Shown piece after piece: positions 28,269-37,900 of a DNA stretch of 64,000 nucleotides. Where the stretch lies: positions 1-64,000 of the forward strand of contig DATALQ010000016.1 of NCBI GenBank assembly GCA_036260935.1. Reading direction: 5' to 3'. Every line of letters starts with the position of its first letter. The first letter of the stretch is position 1. A model generated the notes under the pieces. The model had not been told where the DNA came from. It ran no database searches and was given only the letters and a program-made list of their open reading frames with translations. This DNA is from JAEYOM01 sp036260935. Its GTDB lineage: Bacteria; Bacillota; Clostridia; Acetivibrionales; DTU013. A program made the translations under genes and the position numbers.

Positions 28269-28757
28269 ATGTCTAGAACAGTTGTTGGCCTGTTTGACAA
28301 TCATGATCATGCCGAAACCGCGGCGCGCCAGGTAAAGGATCAGGGCCTGCGTACCGATGACATATCGATCGTCGTAAAACATGGCGATGTGGACGGGGGA
28401 GAACGCGGCGCCACAATGGGACGGGATGTAAATGATAACATATCGGATGGAGTAGTATCCGGAGGCGTGCTTGGTGGAATTGCAGGATTGCTGATAGGCG
28501 CTGGAAGCATGGTAATCCCGGGCCTGGGCATAATAGCCGCAGCGGGACCGATCACCGGCCTCCTGTCGGGAGCAGTTACCGGCGGCATAGTAGGCGGACT
28601 GATCGACCTTGGCATACCGGAAAGTAAGGGTAAGGAGTATGAAAGCGAATTGAAGAGAGGTAAGGTCTTGTTCAGTATGAAAACAGACGAGGATAAGGTA
28701 AGCAGAGTTACTTCCATATTGAGAAGTGCCGGAGCTACCAGCGTAGAGACGTATTGA
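28269..28757 (+). CDS. General stress protein 17M-like / glycine-zipper protein
   Basis: A 162-residue protein. The N-terminal domain (VVGLFDNHDHAETAARQVKD) and the C-terminal domain (MKTDEDKVSRVTSILRSAGA) resemble the GSP17M-type fold of YflT. The centre (about residues 60-115) is a Gly/Ala/Ile-rich glycine-zipper region that could insert in membranes. The ribosome binding site AAGGAGG is strong. Such proteins are usually stress induced. No clear stress-sigma promoter was seen. Confidence 0.75.
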   Translation: MSRTVVGLFDNHDHAETAARQVKDQGLRTDDISIVVKHGDVDGGERGATMGRDVNDNISDGVVSGGVLGGIAGLLIGAGSMVIPGLGIIAAAGPITGLLSGAVTGGIVGGLIDLGIPESKGKEYESELKRGKVLFSMKTDEDKVSRVTSILRSAGATSVETY

Positions 28758-28847
28758 TGCACTTTTTAGTGCTGAAGCCGGGATAATAAAAACCGCAGGT
28801 GCATCGAATACCTGTAATTTATTACTAGGACTTTATGCTCCATGAAT

Positions 28848-28881
28848 AAAGGCACTGAACCGAAACGTCCAATGCCTTTTT
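28848..28881. terminator. Possible bidirectional terminator between convergent genes
   Basis: The inverted repeat AAAGGCA/TGCCTTT with an 18-base partly paired interior and T-runs on both sides, between the stress protein gene and the minus-strand VanW gene. Confidence 0.5.
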
Positions 28882-28911
28882 CTTCTGTAGATTCATATCC
28901 GCGCTGTAGTC

Positions 28912-30651
28912 TTATTCGGGAATAGCCTCGTCGACAATTTCATCCACTACGGGTTCACTTCCAGGTGAAACGGGTGGTTCGGCGACGGACGGAGCTTCCG
29001 ATGACGTACCGCCATTCTGCGGCACTGTGATCGCTCCGGGAGTAGTAGCATTGGCAGGAGCTCCTTTTTTGCCGACCCAGATCTCTTCTGTACAGGGTTT
29101 ATATCTGCTGGTATAGAGCTTTGTCTGTGAAATAACCTTGCCTGCCATTTTAACTGTTTTATAGGTCTCAACGACGAAGCCGTCCGAGCCCTCCTGTTTT
29201 ATCTTGGTCTTTCCGTACTGCAGATTCGGGTCGTCGAAGTTCTTTATTTCATGTGGGGTTTGACTTAATATTTTATTGCTGATTATAACCGACTTGTCGG
29301 GCGCTTCATTCGTACCGGTCAGCTTGAAGGAGATCCTGTTGCCGCTTACTGCAGCGTTGAGCCTGATCGGCCATTTCGTTGAATTGACGAATCTGAAGTC
29401 TGTCCCTCCGTAGTATGCGGTTGCATCCTGACCCAGCGGTACATATCCAACCGTGAAGGAGTGACTCTTCCTTTCGGCTACCTGAAGGTCAGCCTTCAAT
29501 ATGGCATTGAACATTGTAGTAGAAACCTGGCAAATGCCTCCTCCGACGCCGTTCTCAACTCTTCCGTTGATATATACGTGAGCCTCTTTATAACCATGTG
29601 CCGTATCCCTCGGACCGACTACGTTATTATATGAAAACTCATCTCCCGGGAGCAGTATCAGGCCGTCAATCTTGGCTACGGCTAGGCCCATGTTGAATTT
29701 CCTGTTCCTGCCGTTTTCAGTGGCGGTCGAGAATGTGGTAGAGTACGCAGCGAGCTCATCCCTGAAAAGCATGGTAGATACGATATCGGACGTAATAGCG
29801 GGTTTGGTGAAGGTAACCGGAAGAGACCTTTCGGTATCCTCCGCTTTCTCGACTTCGGAAACTAAATTCGCCAGCGTGGTCTTATCTATTTTTCTCCCCA
29901 TGGTATGAGGGAACATGACCAATTGTGAATTCTCCACCTTGTACCCGGCGTCCGCAGGTTCGCTCGCGATCTGGTTGTAAAGATCGTCAACGTTGAATTT
30001 CGCAGGGTTGGTAACGATCACGCGTGGCTCTATCGTTCCGCCCTTCCCGCTTTTTATCATATCTTCGACGAGTTTTGCCGTTTCAACTCTGTCAATGCTC
30101 TCGCCATGCTTGCCGGATCTTATGACGACGCTGTTGTCAGTGATCAGAACGGCGTTTTCCTTTACGGTTTGAAACTTGTCGACAGAAAACCTGGTGACGA
30201 AGCTATCTATCTTTTCCTTGTCAAAGGACAGCGGGACGATGATCTTTGTACCGCTGATCCCTGCCTTTGCGATATCATAGAGGCGCACAAACACATTGCC
30301 CGTACGTCCTATCGAATAAGCGCCCTCAGTGGCGCCTTGAATATCGTATTTTACTCCAAGCTCCGGGTATAAGGCCTTTAGCTCGGAACTTCCGGCCTTA
30401 AGAGTTATTTCCATGCTTTCAACCGGTTTGGCCAATTTATTTTCCAGAAGCTGCAGGACCGCCTGCCTGTCAAGCCCGGACACATCCAAGCCTTCGATGG
30501 TTACACCTTTGTAGGTCGCATTGTTCTGAAGGGTTATAAAAGCGAGTATGGAAGCGGATAAAAGCATCAGAGCTATTACGGAAAGCAAAACTATCAACAC
30601 TGTTCGGCTTTTATTTTTTCTCGGACGCTTCACTTGTACCTCAGGTTCCAT
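28912..30651 (-). CDS. VanW family protein with G5-type domain
   Basis: A 579-residue membrane-anchored extracellular protein. One membrane helix lies at about residues 18-42. It is followed by two putative peptidoglycan-binding repeats (about 45-270). The VanW domain follows (GDEFSYNNVVGPRDTAHGYK, then GVGGGICQVSTTMFNA). A G5-like stretch comes next, and a Pro/Glu/Val-rich tail ends the protein. The minus-strand ATG at 30651 follows GAGG by 11 bases; the GTG at 30663 overlaps that site. VanW proteins occur beside vancomycin genes, but most, like this one, are stand-alone wall proteins of unknown role. Confidence 0.85.
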   Translation of the reverse strand: MEPEVQVKRPRKNKSRTVLIVLLSVIALMLLSASILAFITLQNNATYKGVTIEGLDVSGLDRQAVLQLLENKLAKPVESMEITLKAGSSELKALYPELGVKYDIQGATEGAYSIGRTGNVFVRLYDIAKAGISGTKIIVPLSFDKEKIDSFVTRFSVDKFQTVKENAVLITDNSVVIRSGKHGESIDRVETAKLVEDMIKSGKGGTIEPRVIVTNPAKFNVDDLYNQIASEPADAGYKVENSQLVMFPHTMGRKIDKTTLANLVSEVEKAEDTERSLPVTFTKPAITSDIVSTMLFRDELAAYSTTFSTATENGRNRKFNMGLAVAKIDGLILLPGDEFSYNNVVGPRDTAHGYKEAHVYINGRVENGVGGGICQVSTTMFNAILKADLQVAERKSHSFTVGYVPLGQDATAYYGGTDFRFVNSTKWPIRLNAAVSGNRISFKLTGTNEAPDKSVIISNKILSQTPHEIKNFDDPNLQYGKTKIKQEGSDGFVVETYKTVKMAGKVISQTKLYTSRYKPCTEEIWVGKKGAPANATTPGAITVPQNGGTSSEAPSVAEPPVSPGSEPVVDEIVDEAIPE

Positions 30652-30902
30652 TTTGACAAACACCTCAAATATTTATGTAATTGTCGAAACCTCTATATTT
30701 ATAATGATTTGACGGTACTATTATCGCAATTGTTTCTTTAAAACACAATATATTATACAAAATTAATATTACATTTTGGTTACTGCTGCTTCAAAATTTC
30801 AATACAAGAGTAGAAAAACATTGTAAAATGTATTACGATAAAGTAGCAGGATACTCCTGCTGAGGAGCTTTATAGGAAACATAAAAAGGACTTACATAGC
30901 GA

Positions 30903-31496
30903 ATGAATTTATTTAATGAGGTTGAATTCCAATACATATGCAAAAAATTCAACGCAGATAATTCTGCGATAAAAGACGTGACAATCCATTATAACTCCCC
31001 TAACTATTACAGCAGCCTGAAAAGCGTGGTGCAGAGGGACAGGAGAGGCGAAGTCGTATTTTGCGTGATCAGGCCCAACGGCAAAATCATAACCGTAACG
31101 TGCAGCGAATACCCGGACAATGTTTACAGAATTCCGACCGGCGGCATCGGTCACAGGGAGGATATCCTGGAAGCAATATTCAGGGAAGTGAAAGAGGAGC
31201 TGGGACTGGAGGTCAGGATCCGTAACTTCGCGGGAGTAGTACGTATCTGCTTCGAGCATGAAAATGACAATGTGATGTTCTATTCCTACATTTTTATTCT
31301 CGATGAGACGGGCGGGAGATTGCTCGAGGATGCAAGCGACGACGAGGTAAGCGAAGTGAGGGAAGCGGGGCTTGATGATTTGGAGCGGATCACGAAGGAG
31401 CTCGGCTGCATAAGCGGGAAATGGCAGGACTGGGGCATATTCAGGCAGGTAACGACGGGCGCTGTACTCAACTTTCTAAGAAATAAAAGTATATAA
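30903..31496 (+). CDS. Nudix hydrolase
   Basis: A 197-residue protein. The Nudix box Gx5Ex7REUxEExGU is complete (from the TGGIGHREDILEAIFREVKE segment through ELGLEV), so pyrophosphohydrolase activity on a nucleoside-diphosphate-linked substrate is expected. The exact substrate cannot be told. An N-terminal extension of about 45 residues precedes the domain. The ribosome binding site is weak (AAAAGGA, 12-13 bases from ATG). The 251-base gap upstream holds a perfect hairpin AGCAGGA-TAC-TCCTGCT at 30845-30861 with no T-run. Confidence 0.8.
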   Translation: MNLFNEVEFQYICKKFNADNSAIKDVTIHYNSPNYYSSLKSVVQRDRRGEVVFCVIRPNGKIITVTCSEYPDNVYRIPTGGIGHREDILEAIFREVKEELGLEVRIRNFAGVVRICFEHENDNVMFYSYIFILDETGGRLLEDASDDEVSEVREAGLDDLERITKELGCISGKWQDWGIFRQVTTGAVLNFLRNKSI

Positions 31497-31555
31497 CTGT
31501 AAAATTGTGCCTATACTTATAGTAAAATGGAAATTTCTATAAGAAGGTGCAATCC

Positions 31556-31858
31556 ATGAATACCGAAATAGTAAAATATGAACGACAGAACGGGGCCGGC
31601 GGGGCAAAGCCGAAGAAGGCAAAGGATACTTTGATTTCACGTATTTCCGCCCGTGCGAATCTTACGGCTGATGAGAGGAGCATACTGGAAGCTGCGTTGG
31701 AAGCGCGTGACGAGTGGAAAGATACGAGCTCGAACTTTGAATATGTATCCGAAGAATTGCTGGTCGATTACTATATATACAGGCTTAAGGCCTGTGAGGC
31801 TAGGTATACCTATTTTGTCAGGCTGGCAAAGGAAAAAGGCCTGTCTCATTTTATATAA
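31556..31858 (+). CDS. yaaL: DUF2508 / YaaL-like protein
   Basis: A 100-residue soluble protein with charged helices (LTADERSILEAALEARDEWK, then VDYYIYRLKACEARYTYFVR). This matches the DUF2508 (YaaL) family, which lies between recR and bofA in Bacillus. Here recR is absent but bofA follows. The start at 31556 is preceded by AGAAGGTG. Function unknown. Confidence 0.8.
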   Translation: MNTEIVKYERQNGAGGAKPKKAKDTLISRISARANLTADERSILEAALEARDEWKDTSSNFEYVSEELLVDYYIYRLKACEARYTYFVRLAKEKGLSHFI

Positions 31859-31870
31859 ATCTGTTTTATC

Positions 31871-31909
31871 AAAAAACGTGGGTACTCGATGTGCCTGCGT
31901 TTTTTATTT
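31871..31909. repeat. Dispersed terminator-type hairpin, copy 1
   Basis: A stem of about 15 pairs with wobbles, AAAAAACGTGGGTAC, loop TCGAT, then GTGCCTGCGTTTTTT. It follows yaaL and can terminate on both strands. A near-identical copy is at 44540 and a half copy at 44442. Confidence 0.75.
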
Positions 31910-31994
31910 AGTCATAAATCCTTACTTGTACAAGTATATATTATGTATAGTCCGGTGCCGTATATGTATCTGGTTTGGAAATCGGTGTGTGAAT

Positions 31995-32264
31995 ATGATG
32001 ATAGATTATGGTGTGGTCCTTGCATATATTGTTGGAATTCTGCTGCTCTTCGTTCTCGGGAGACTGCTCGTGGTACCTCTGAAAGTACTGCTGAAGCTTG
32101 CATTTAATGCATTGGCGGGTGCTGCCGTGATACTTTTTGTGAACTGGGCAGGCTCGTTTTTTGGCTTCCATCTAGCGCTCAATATCTACTCAGCCTTCAT
32201 AGTTGGTACGCTGGGTATACCAGGCTTTATCCTGCTCGTCATACTGAAATTCATTTTCGGATAA
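31995..32264 (+). CDS. bofA: BofA-like inhibitor of pro-sigma-K processing
   Basis: An 89-residue integral membrane protein. Two to three hydrophobic stretches are followed by the conserved segment FNALAGAAVILFVNWAGSFF and by NIYSAFIVGTLGIPGFILL, the BofA family signature. In Bacillus BofA holds the SpoIVFB protease inactive in the forespore outer membrane. The ATG at 31995 is followed by a second ATG. The ribosome binding site is weak (GGTGTG). The frame is open for about 110 codons upstream but crosses the yaaL gene and its terminator. Confidence 0.85.
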   Translation: MMIDYGVVLAYIVGILLLFVLGRLLVVPLKVLLKLAFNALAGAAVILFVNWAGSFFGFHLALNIYSAFIVGTLGIPGFILLVILKFIFG

Positions 32265-32325
32265 AATGAAAAAGAGCCTGCTATTTGCAAGCAGACCCCT
32301 TGATAAACACTTTTAATATTTGCTA

Positions 32326-34467
32326 TCAGTTTATTTTAAATATGCTTATAGCATCCTCAAGCTTCTTAGCATCCTGATTCAACAGAATTGCCGCTTCACG
32401 TAAACGTTCCACGGAATCCACCTGGTTTTGCGTCGTAGCGTTCACTTCCTGGGAGGAAGCGGACGTTTGACCGGTAACTGCGGAGATACTCTGGATTGCG
32501 CTCAATGTATCATCCTTTGCTGTTTCGATAGTCTTCAGCCGTTTTATTATATCGTCTAAGTTGCTTGCAAGGTTGTTTACGTGGCTGCTGATATTTTTAA
32601 AAACGCTCACCGTCTTGTCCAGGGCTTCTGTCTGGGACGCAACTATGTCTTCCGCCCTCTCGGCCGTACCTACGGTTTCCTTGTTTTGTATGTCGATATC
32701 TTTTACAGTATTCTGGATCTGCTTTGCAGCATTCAGGCTCTGATCCGCCAATTTCCTGATCTCGCCCGCAACCACGGCGAATCCGCGGCCTGCTTCTCCT
32801 GCCCTTGACGCCTCTATGGAGGCATTCAGGGAGAGCAGAGTTGTTTGAGATGCGATGTTGTTTATCAGGTTGACGAAGCCTTCGATTTTCCTGGACCGGG
32901 TAGAGAACTCCTGAATTTTCAGTATTATATCCTGTGTAATTTCAGAGGTTGCCTTTGATTTGCTGTTCAGTTCATCGATAATCTGCATACCTTCACTGGC
33001 TATGGATTGGGTATTGTTTGCAATACGCTCGATCTCATTTGCGTTGTTGTAAAGTTGATTGATCTGATCCGACAGATTGGACATCTGACTAAAACAATGC
33101 TCGGAATCTTGTGCCTGCTGAATGATCCCCTTTCCGATTTCGTCGATCGTACTCGATATTCCCTTTGATGCATCGAGCAAATCTTCTGCCGTATTTGTCA
33201 GGCTAATTGCAGAAACGCTTACCGTACCGCCTACCTCCTGCACTTCTCCGATCAATGTACGCATATGCTCCGTCATATCGGATATTCCATTTGTCAATGA
33301 ATGAAATTCATCCTTCCGCTTCGTATCGAATTTCGCAGTGAGGTCGCCCCTGGATACCTGCAAAATGGATTTCTTCAAAGAATTGACGGATCTGCTGATC
33401 CCTCCGGTTATCAAAAACACTACAAATATTGCGATTAAACATGACAGGGATACGAATACCAGGCTTAGCACCTTAATACCGTTGACCGTGCTTAAAATTG
33501 TACTCTTCGGGATCAGAGCGCAGACGGTTCCTTTAACATCTTTAAACTTGCTGTATACGAACAAATACTCTTTTCCATTATATTTTTCATAGGAAAAACC
33601 GCGAAGGTCTTTCGATTCAAGTGCCTTCTTATAATAAGGCAAGCCTGTAAACACGCTGGCTGCGTCAGCGATTGACAACGTTTCCCTTCCGTCCGCAGAA
33701 ATAAACCCTAAAATACTTCCCTTTCCCATGTCGTATTCCGAGAACATGTCTTTTATCTGCTTTGAAGAGACGTCGACAATGAAATAACCCTGGCCGGTGC
33801 TCATTTTTCTTATGATAGAGGTAGCATAGCTATCCTTGCTATAGGCGTTTTTTACTTTAGTAATCGACTGATCGAGTTCAGAATGATCATTGAGCCATAA
33901 AAGCTGAGCTTTCTTTTCCCTGAATTGATTGCCGATTTCTGATTTATTCACAAGGTCGTACAGATTGCTGTTGATATCCTTATCTTTTACGGCAGTGGAC
34001 ATGTCCAGTCCGTTTTTGCCGATGAGATGGATCGCCGATATGAAATTGTTGGCCGTTGCCTGAAGTGATATCCTGTCATATATATCGTCGTAGGACTTGT
34101 TATTACTAAAGGCCTCTTCGGCAGTCATGCTAAAAAATTTCTTAAAATTTATGTCAAGCGTAATTTCCAATGATGATTTTTCAATCATGTTGAAGCCCAG
34201 ATTCATATATTTGCTTATTGCACCCATCGTGTCCAATGAACTGACTTCATATTTGCTGATAAGTGCTTTTTCCGAGTTCTTATAGGATACCACGCCGTAA
34301 ACGGCCAGCAGAACGATAGGTACCAGCAGACCGACTGCCAGTTGAAATCTTATGCTTTGAAGCTTATTCCAGAAGGCCTGCCCCTGCTTGGGACGGTATG
34401 TGACCTTATTTTTGAAAATGCCACCGACATTAGCTGTGATCTTCCCCATTCTTTCCAGGATATTCAT
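32326..34467 (-). CDS. Methyl-accepting chemotaxis protein
   Basis: A 713-residue chemoreceptor. One membrane helix lies at about residues 40-62. An extracellular Cache-like sensor follows (about 65-330). A second helix (about 335-358) and a HAMP domain (SRGDLTAKFDTKRKDEFHSL) lead to the long signalling coiled coil. The hairpin tip is LNASIEASRAGEAGRGFAVV. No pentapeptide tether for CheR is seen at the C-terminal end. The ribosome binding site is GGGGGTAT. No other chemotaxis gene is nearby. An imperfect hairpin at 32276-32296 could terminate it. Confidence 0.93.
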   Translation of the reverse strand: MNILERMGKITANVGGIFKNKVTYRPKQGQAFWNKLQSIRFQLAVGLLVPIVLLAVYGVVSYKNSEKALISKYEVSSLDTMGAISKYMNLGFNMIEKSSLEITLDINFKKFFSMTAEEAFSNNKSYDDIYDRISLQATANNFISAIHLIGKNGLDMSTAVKDKDINSNLYDLVNKSEIGNQFREKKAQLLWLNDHSELDQSITKVKNAYSKDSYATSIIRKMSTGQGYFIVDVSSKQIKDMFSEYDMGKGSILGFISADGRETLSIADAASVFTGLPYYKKALESKDLRGFSYEKYNGKEYLFVYSKFKDVKGTVCALIPKSTILSTVNGIKVLSLVFVSLSCLIAIFVVFLITGGISRSVNSLKKSILQVSRGDLTAKFDTKRKDEFHSLTNGISDMTEHMRTLIGEVQEVGGTVSVSAISLTNTAEDLLDASKGISSTIDEIGKGIIQQAQDSEHCFSQMSNLSDQINQLYNNANEIERIANNTQSIASEGMQIIDELNSKSKATSEITQDIILKIQEFSTRSRKIEGFVNLINNIASQTTLLSLNASIEASRAGEAGRGFAVVAGEIRKLADQSLNAAKQIQNTVKDIDIQNKETVGTAERAEDIVASQTEALDKTVSVFKNISSHVNNLASNLDDIIKRLKTIETAKDDTLSAIQSISAVTGQTSASSQEVNATTQNQVDSVERLREAAILLNQDAKKLEDAISIFKIN

Positions 34468-34825
34468 ATATACCCCCGTTCTTCACACAACTGCTTTTTG
34501 TGAAAGACTAATTTGCCAGGACATGATGTCTTAAGCCACTTGGTTCAGATTAATCTTAATTCGTTTACATAAACCGAGCTCACATTTATACCGGCGAGAT
34601 AGTAAGGATCCATAAGAAATATCGGTAATTTACCTTTAATAGTAATTATTATATCACGGTTTATGGATTTTGTGTCAAACCTTGTTGTTATATTTTCGGT
34701 TTATTTGGTGTTTTTTGATGATTTTTATGGGATGATTTAATCTGTTTTCTTTGGTTGATAACTTCGTAATCGCGCTTGTCACGATTCTTTATAACGATAC
34801 AAATAGCACTTCACAAATTCTGTTT

Positions 34826-34881
34826 ATAATGTTAAAATAAAATCAGTGTTATGCTCAATATTGTATACAATATACAATATT
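34826..34881 (+). promoter_or_regulatory. Putative nifJ promoter -10 and operator-like palindrome
   Basis: A TATAAT at 34826 (no good -35) is followed at 34857-34881 by an 11-3-11 inverted repeat AATATTGTATA-CAA-TATACAATATT. The inner ATTGTATACAAT resembles the operators of FadR-type GntR repressors. The remainder of the 34468-34991 gap is AT-rich and I see nothing else in it. Confidence 0.5.
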
Positions 34882-34991
34882 AGCTTTGTGGGATTGTTTA
34901 AAACCCCGTATACATCTTACATAGCGGATATTATTTATGTATATGTAAATAAAAATTTATTGGGGAAATCAGTAAAGGGGAGAGATTAAGA

Positions 34992-37900
34992 ATGGGTAAA
35001 AACATGAAAACCATGGACGGAAATACCGCGGCGTCCCATATAGCCTATGCATTTACCGATGTCGCAGGCATTTATCCGATTACGCCTTCTTCAGTAATGG
35101 CGGAACATGTAGATGAATGGGCTGCAACGGGCAGAAAAAACATTTTCGGTCAGGAAGTTAAGGTTGTTGAAATGCAGTCCGAAGCCGGCGCTGCAGGAAC
35201 AGTACACGGATCCCTCACAGCAGGCGCGCTGACTACTACTTTTACGGCATCTCAGGGTTTACTTCTGATGATACCGAATCTTTACAAGATCGCCGGAGAA
35301 CTGCTTCCGGGCGTATTCCACGTGAGTGCCAGAGCTCTTGCCAGCCATGCGCTGTCGATATTCGGCGATCATTCGGACGTTATGGCATGCCGTCAGACCG
35401 GTATGGCACTTCTTGCTGAAAACAGCGTTCAGGAAGTCATGGACCTTGCAGCTGTAGCACATCTGACTGCAATCAAGGGCAGAGTACCGTTCATCAACTT
35501 CTTCGACGGTTTCAGAACATCTCACGAACTTCAGAAGATCGAAGTCCTTGAATATGACGAACTTGCCAAGCTCGTAGATTATGACGCAGTCAAGGCATTC
35601 AGGAAGAGGGCGTTGAACCCTGAGCATCCTTCCATCAGAGGAACTGCACAGAACCCGGATATATTCTTCCAGGCCCGTGAAGCTTCCAATACTTATTACG
35701 ATGCGCTTCCGGCTATCGTAGAAGAATACATGAAAAAGATCAACGAACTGACCGGCAGGAATTACGGACTCTTCAACTATTATGGTGCACCGGATGCCGA
35801 CAGGATCATCATTGCGATGGGCTCGGTCTGCGAAACCATCGACGAAACGATCGATTACCTCATGGCAAAGGGAGAGAAGGTCGGTGTTGTCAAAGTACAC
35901 CTGTACAGGCCTTTCTCAGTTAAGCACCTTCTCAAGGTCATCCCGGAAACTGCCAAGAAGATTGCAGTTCTCGACAGGACAAAAGAGCCCGGTTCACTTG
36001 GTGAACCTCTTTACCAGGATGTCTGCACCGCTCTGTTTGAAAGCGGCAAGTCCCCGGTCATCGTAGCAGGACGTTACGGCCTCGGTTCCAAAGACACCAC
36101 TCCGGCCCAGATCGTTGCCGTTTACGACAACCTCAAGGCAAAGAGCCCGAAGAACCACTTTACAATAGGTATAGTCGACGACGTTACAAAACTGTCACTC
36201 GATTCCGGAGAAGAGCTTGAAACCGCACCCGAAGGCACAGTAAGCTGCAAATTCTGGGGACTCGGCTCCGATGGAACGGTCGGCGCAAACAAGAACTCCA
36301 TCAAGATCATAGGCGACCACACCGACATGTATGCTCAGGCATATTTCGCATATGACTCCAAGAAATCGGGCGGCGTTACGATCTCGCACCTGAGATTCGG
36401 TAAAAAACCGATCCACTCGACTTACCTCATCAACAAGGCTGACTTCGTAGCTTGCCACAATCCTTCGTATATCGGTAAATACGACATGATCAGCGATCTC
36501 AAGGACAACGGAACGTTCCTGCTGAACTGCGGCTGGTCTGCAGAAGAGCTCGACGAAAAGCTGCCCGCCGACATGAAGAGGTTCATTGCAAAGCACAATA
36601 TTCACCTGTATATTCTGGACGGCGTTTCAATAGGCAAGGAGATAGGACTTGGAAACAGGATCAACATGATCATGCAGTCTGCCTTCTTCAAGCTGGCAAA
36701 GATCATACCCCTCGATGACGCCGTAAAATATATGAAGGACGCTATACTGAAGACCTACGGCAAGAAGGGCGAAAAGGTAGTCAACATGAATTACCTTGCA
36801 GTTGACAAGGGCATCGATGCATTGAAGAAGATCGACGTGCCCGCAGACTGGGGCAAGGCTAAGGATGAGGCTGCTGCGACCCGTGACGTACCGGAATTCA
36901 TCAGCAAAATACTCGATCCGGTCAACGGACAGAGCGGTGACAAGCTGCCTGTCAGCACTTTCGTAGGCATGGAAGACGGTACATTCCCGAACGGTACTTC
37001 GAGATATGAAAAGAGGGGTATAGCCGTTGATATCCCTGAATGGCAGATAGATAAGTGTATCCAGTGCAATCAGTGCTCTTATGTTTGCCCGCACGCTGCG
37101 ATCAGGCCGTTCCTGCTTGATGAAGCTGAAGTGAAGAAAGCTCCCGAAGGCTTTGATACGAAGAAGGCCATCGGAAAAGGCCTTGAAAACCTGAGCTTCA
37201 GGATCCAGGTCTCCGCTCTCGACTGCGCGGGCTGCGGAAGCTGCGCAAATGTCTGCCCCGCAAAGGAAAAGGCATTGGTAATGAAGCCGCTTGAGACTCA
37301 GATGGATCAGGCCGCCAACTGGGAATATGCAATGACCGTTGAACCCAAGAATCCTATCGGAGAAAGCACTGTAAAGGGCAGCCAGTTCCAGGAACCCCTG
37401 CTCGAATTCTCGGGCGCATGCGCAGGCTGCGGCGAAACACCGTATGCAAAGCTTATGACACAGCTCTTCGGAGACAGGATGATGGTTGCGAACGCTACCG
37501 GATGTTCTTCGATCTGGGGCGGCAGCGCACCGTCGATGCCTTACTGCTCGAACAAGAAGGGCCAGGGACCTTCATGGGCCAACTCGCTGTTCGAAGATAA
37601 CGCAGAATTCGGATATGGAATGTTCCTGGCTGTAAAACAGATCAGGAGCAAGATCGCCGATAACTGCAAGAAGGCGCTCGAAAAGGATCTGCCTGAAAAC
37701 GTTAAAACAGCTCTTACCGGCTGGCTTGATAACATGGAAGACGGCGACGGCTCCAAGAAGGCTTCAGCCGAACTCAAGGCAGTATTGAACGAATACCTCC
37801 CGAAGGCTGCCGATGCGGAAGTCAAGGCTGTTTTGACCGATGTACTTGAAAACAGCGAATTCCTGGTAAAGAAATCCCAGTGGATCCTCGGCGGAGACGG

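Noticed and set aside
31653..31994. An in-frame extension upstream of bofA overlapping yaaL.
   Set aside because: It runs through the yaaL gene in another frame and through a terminator hairpin.
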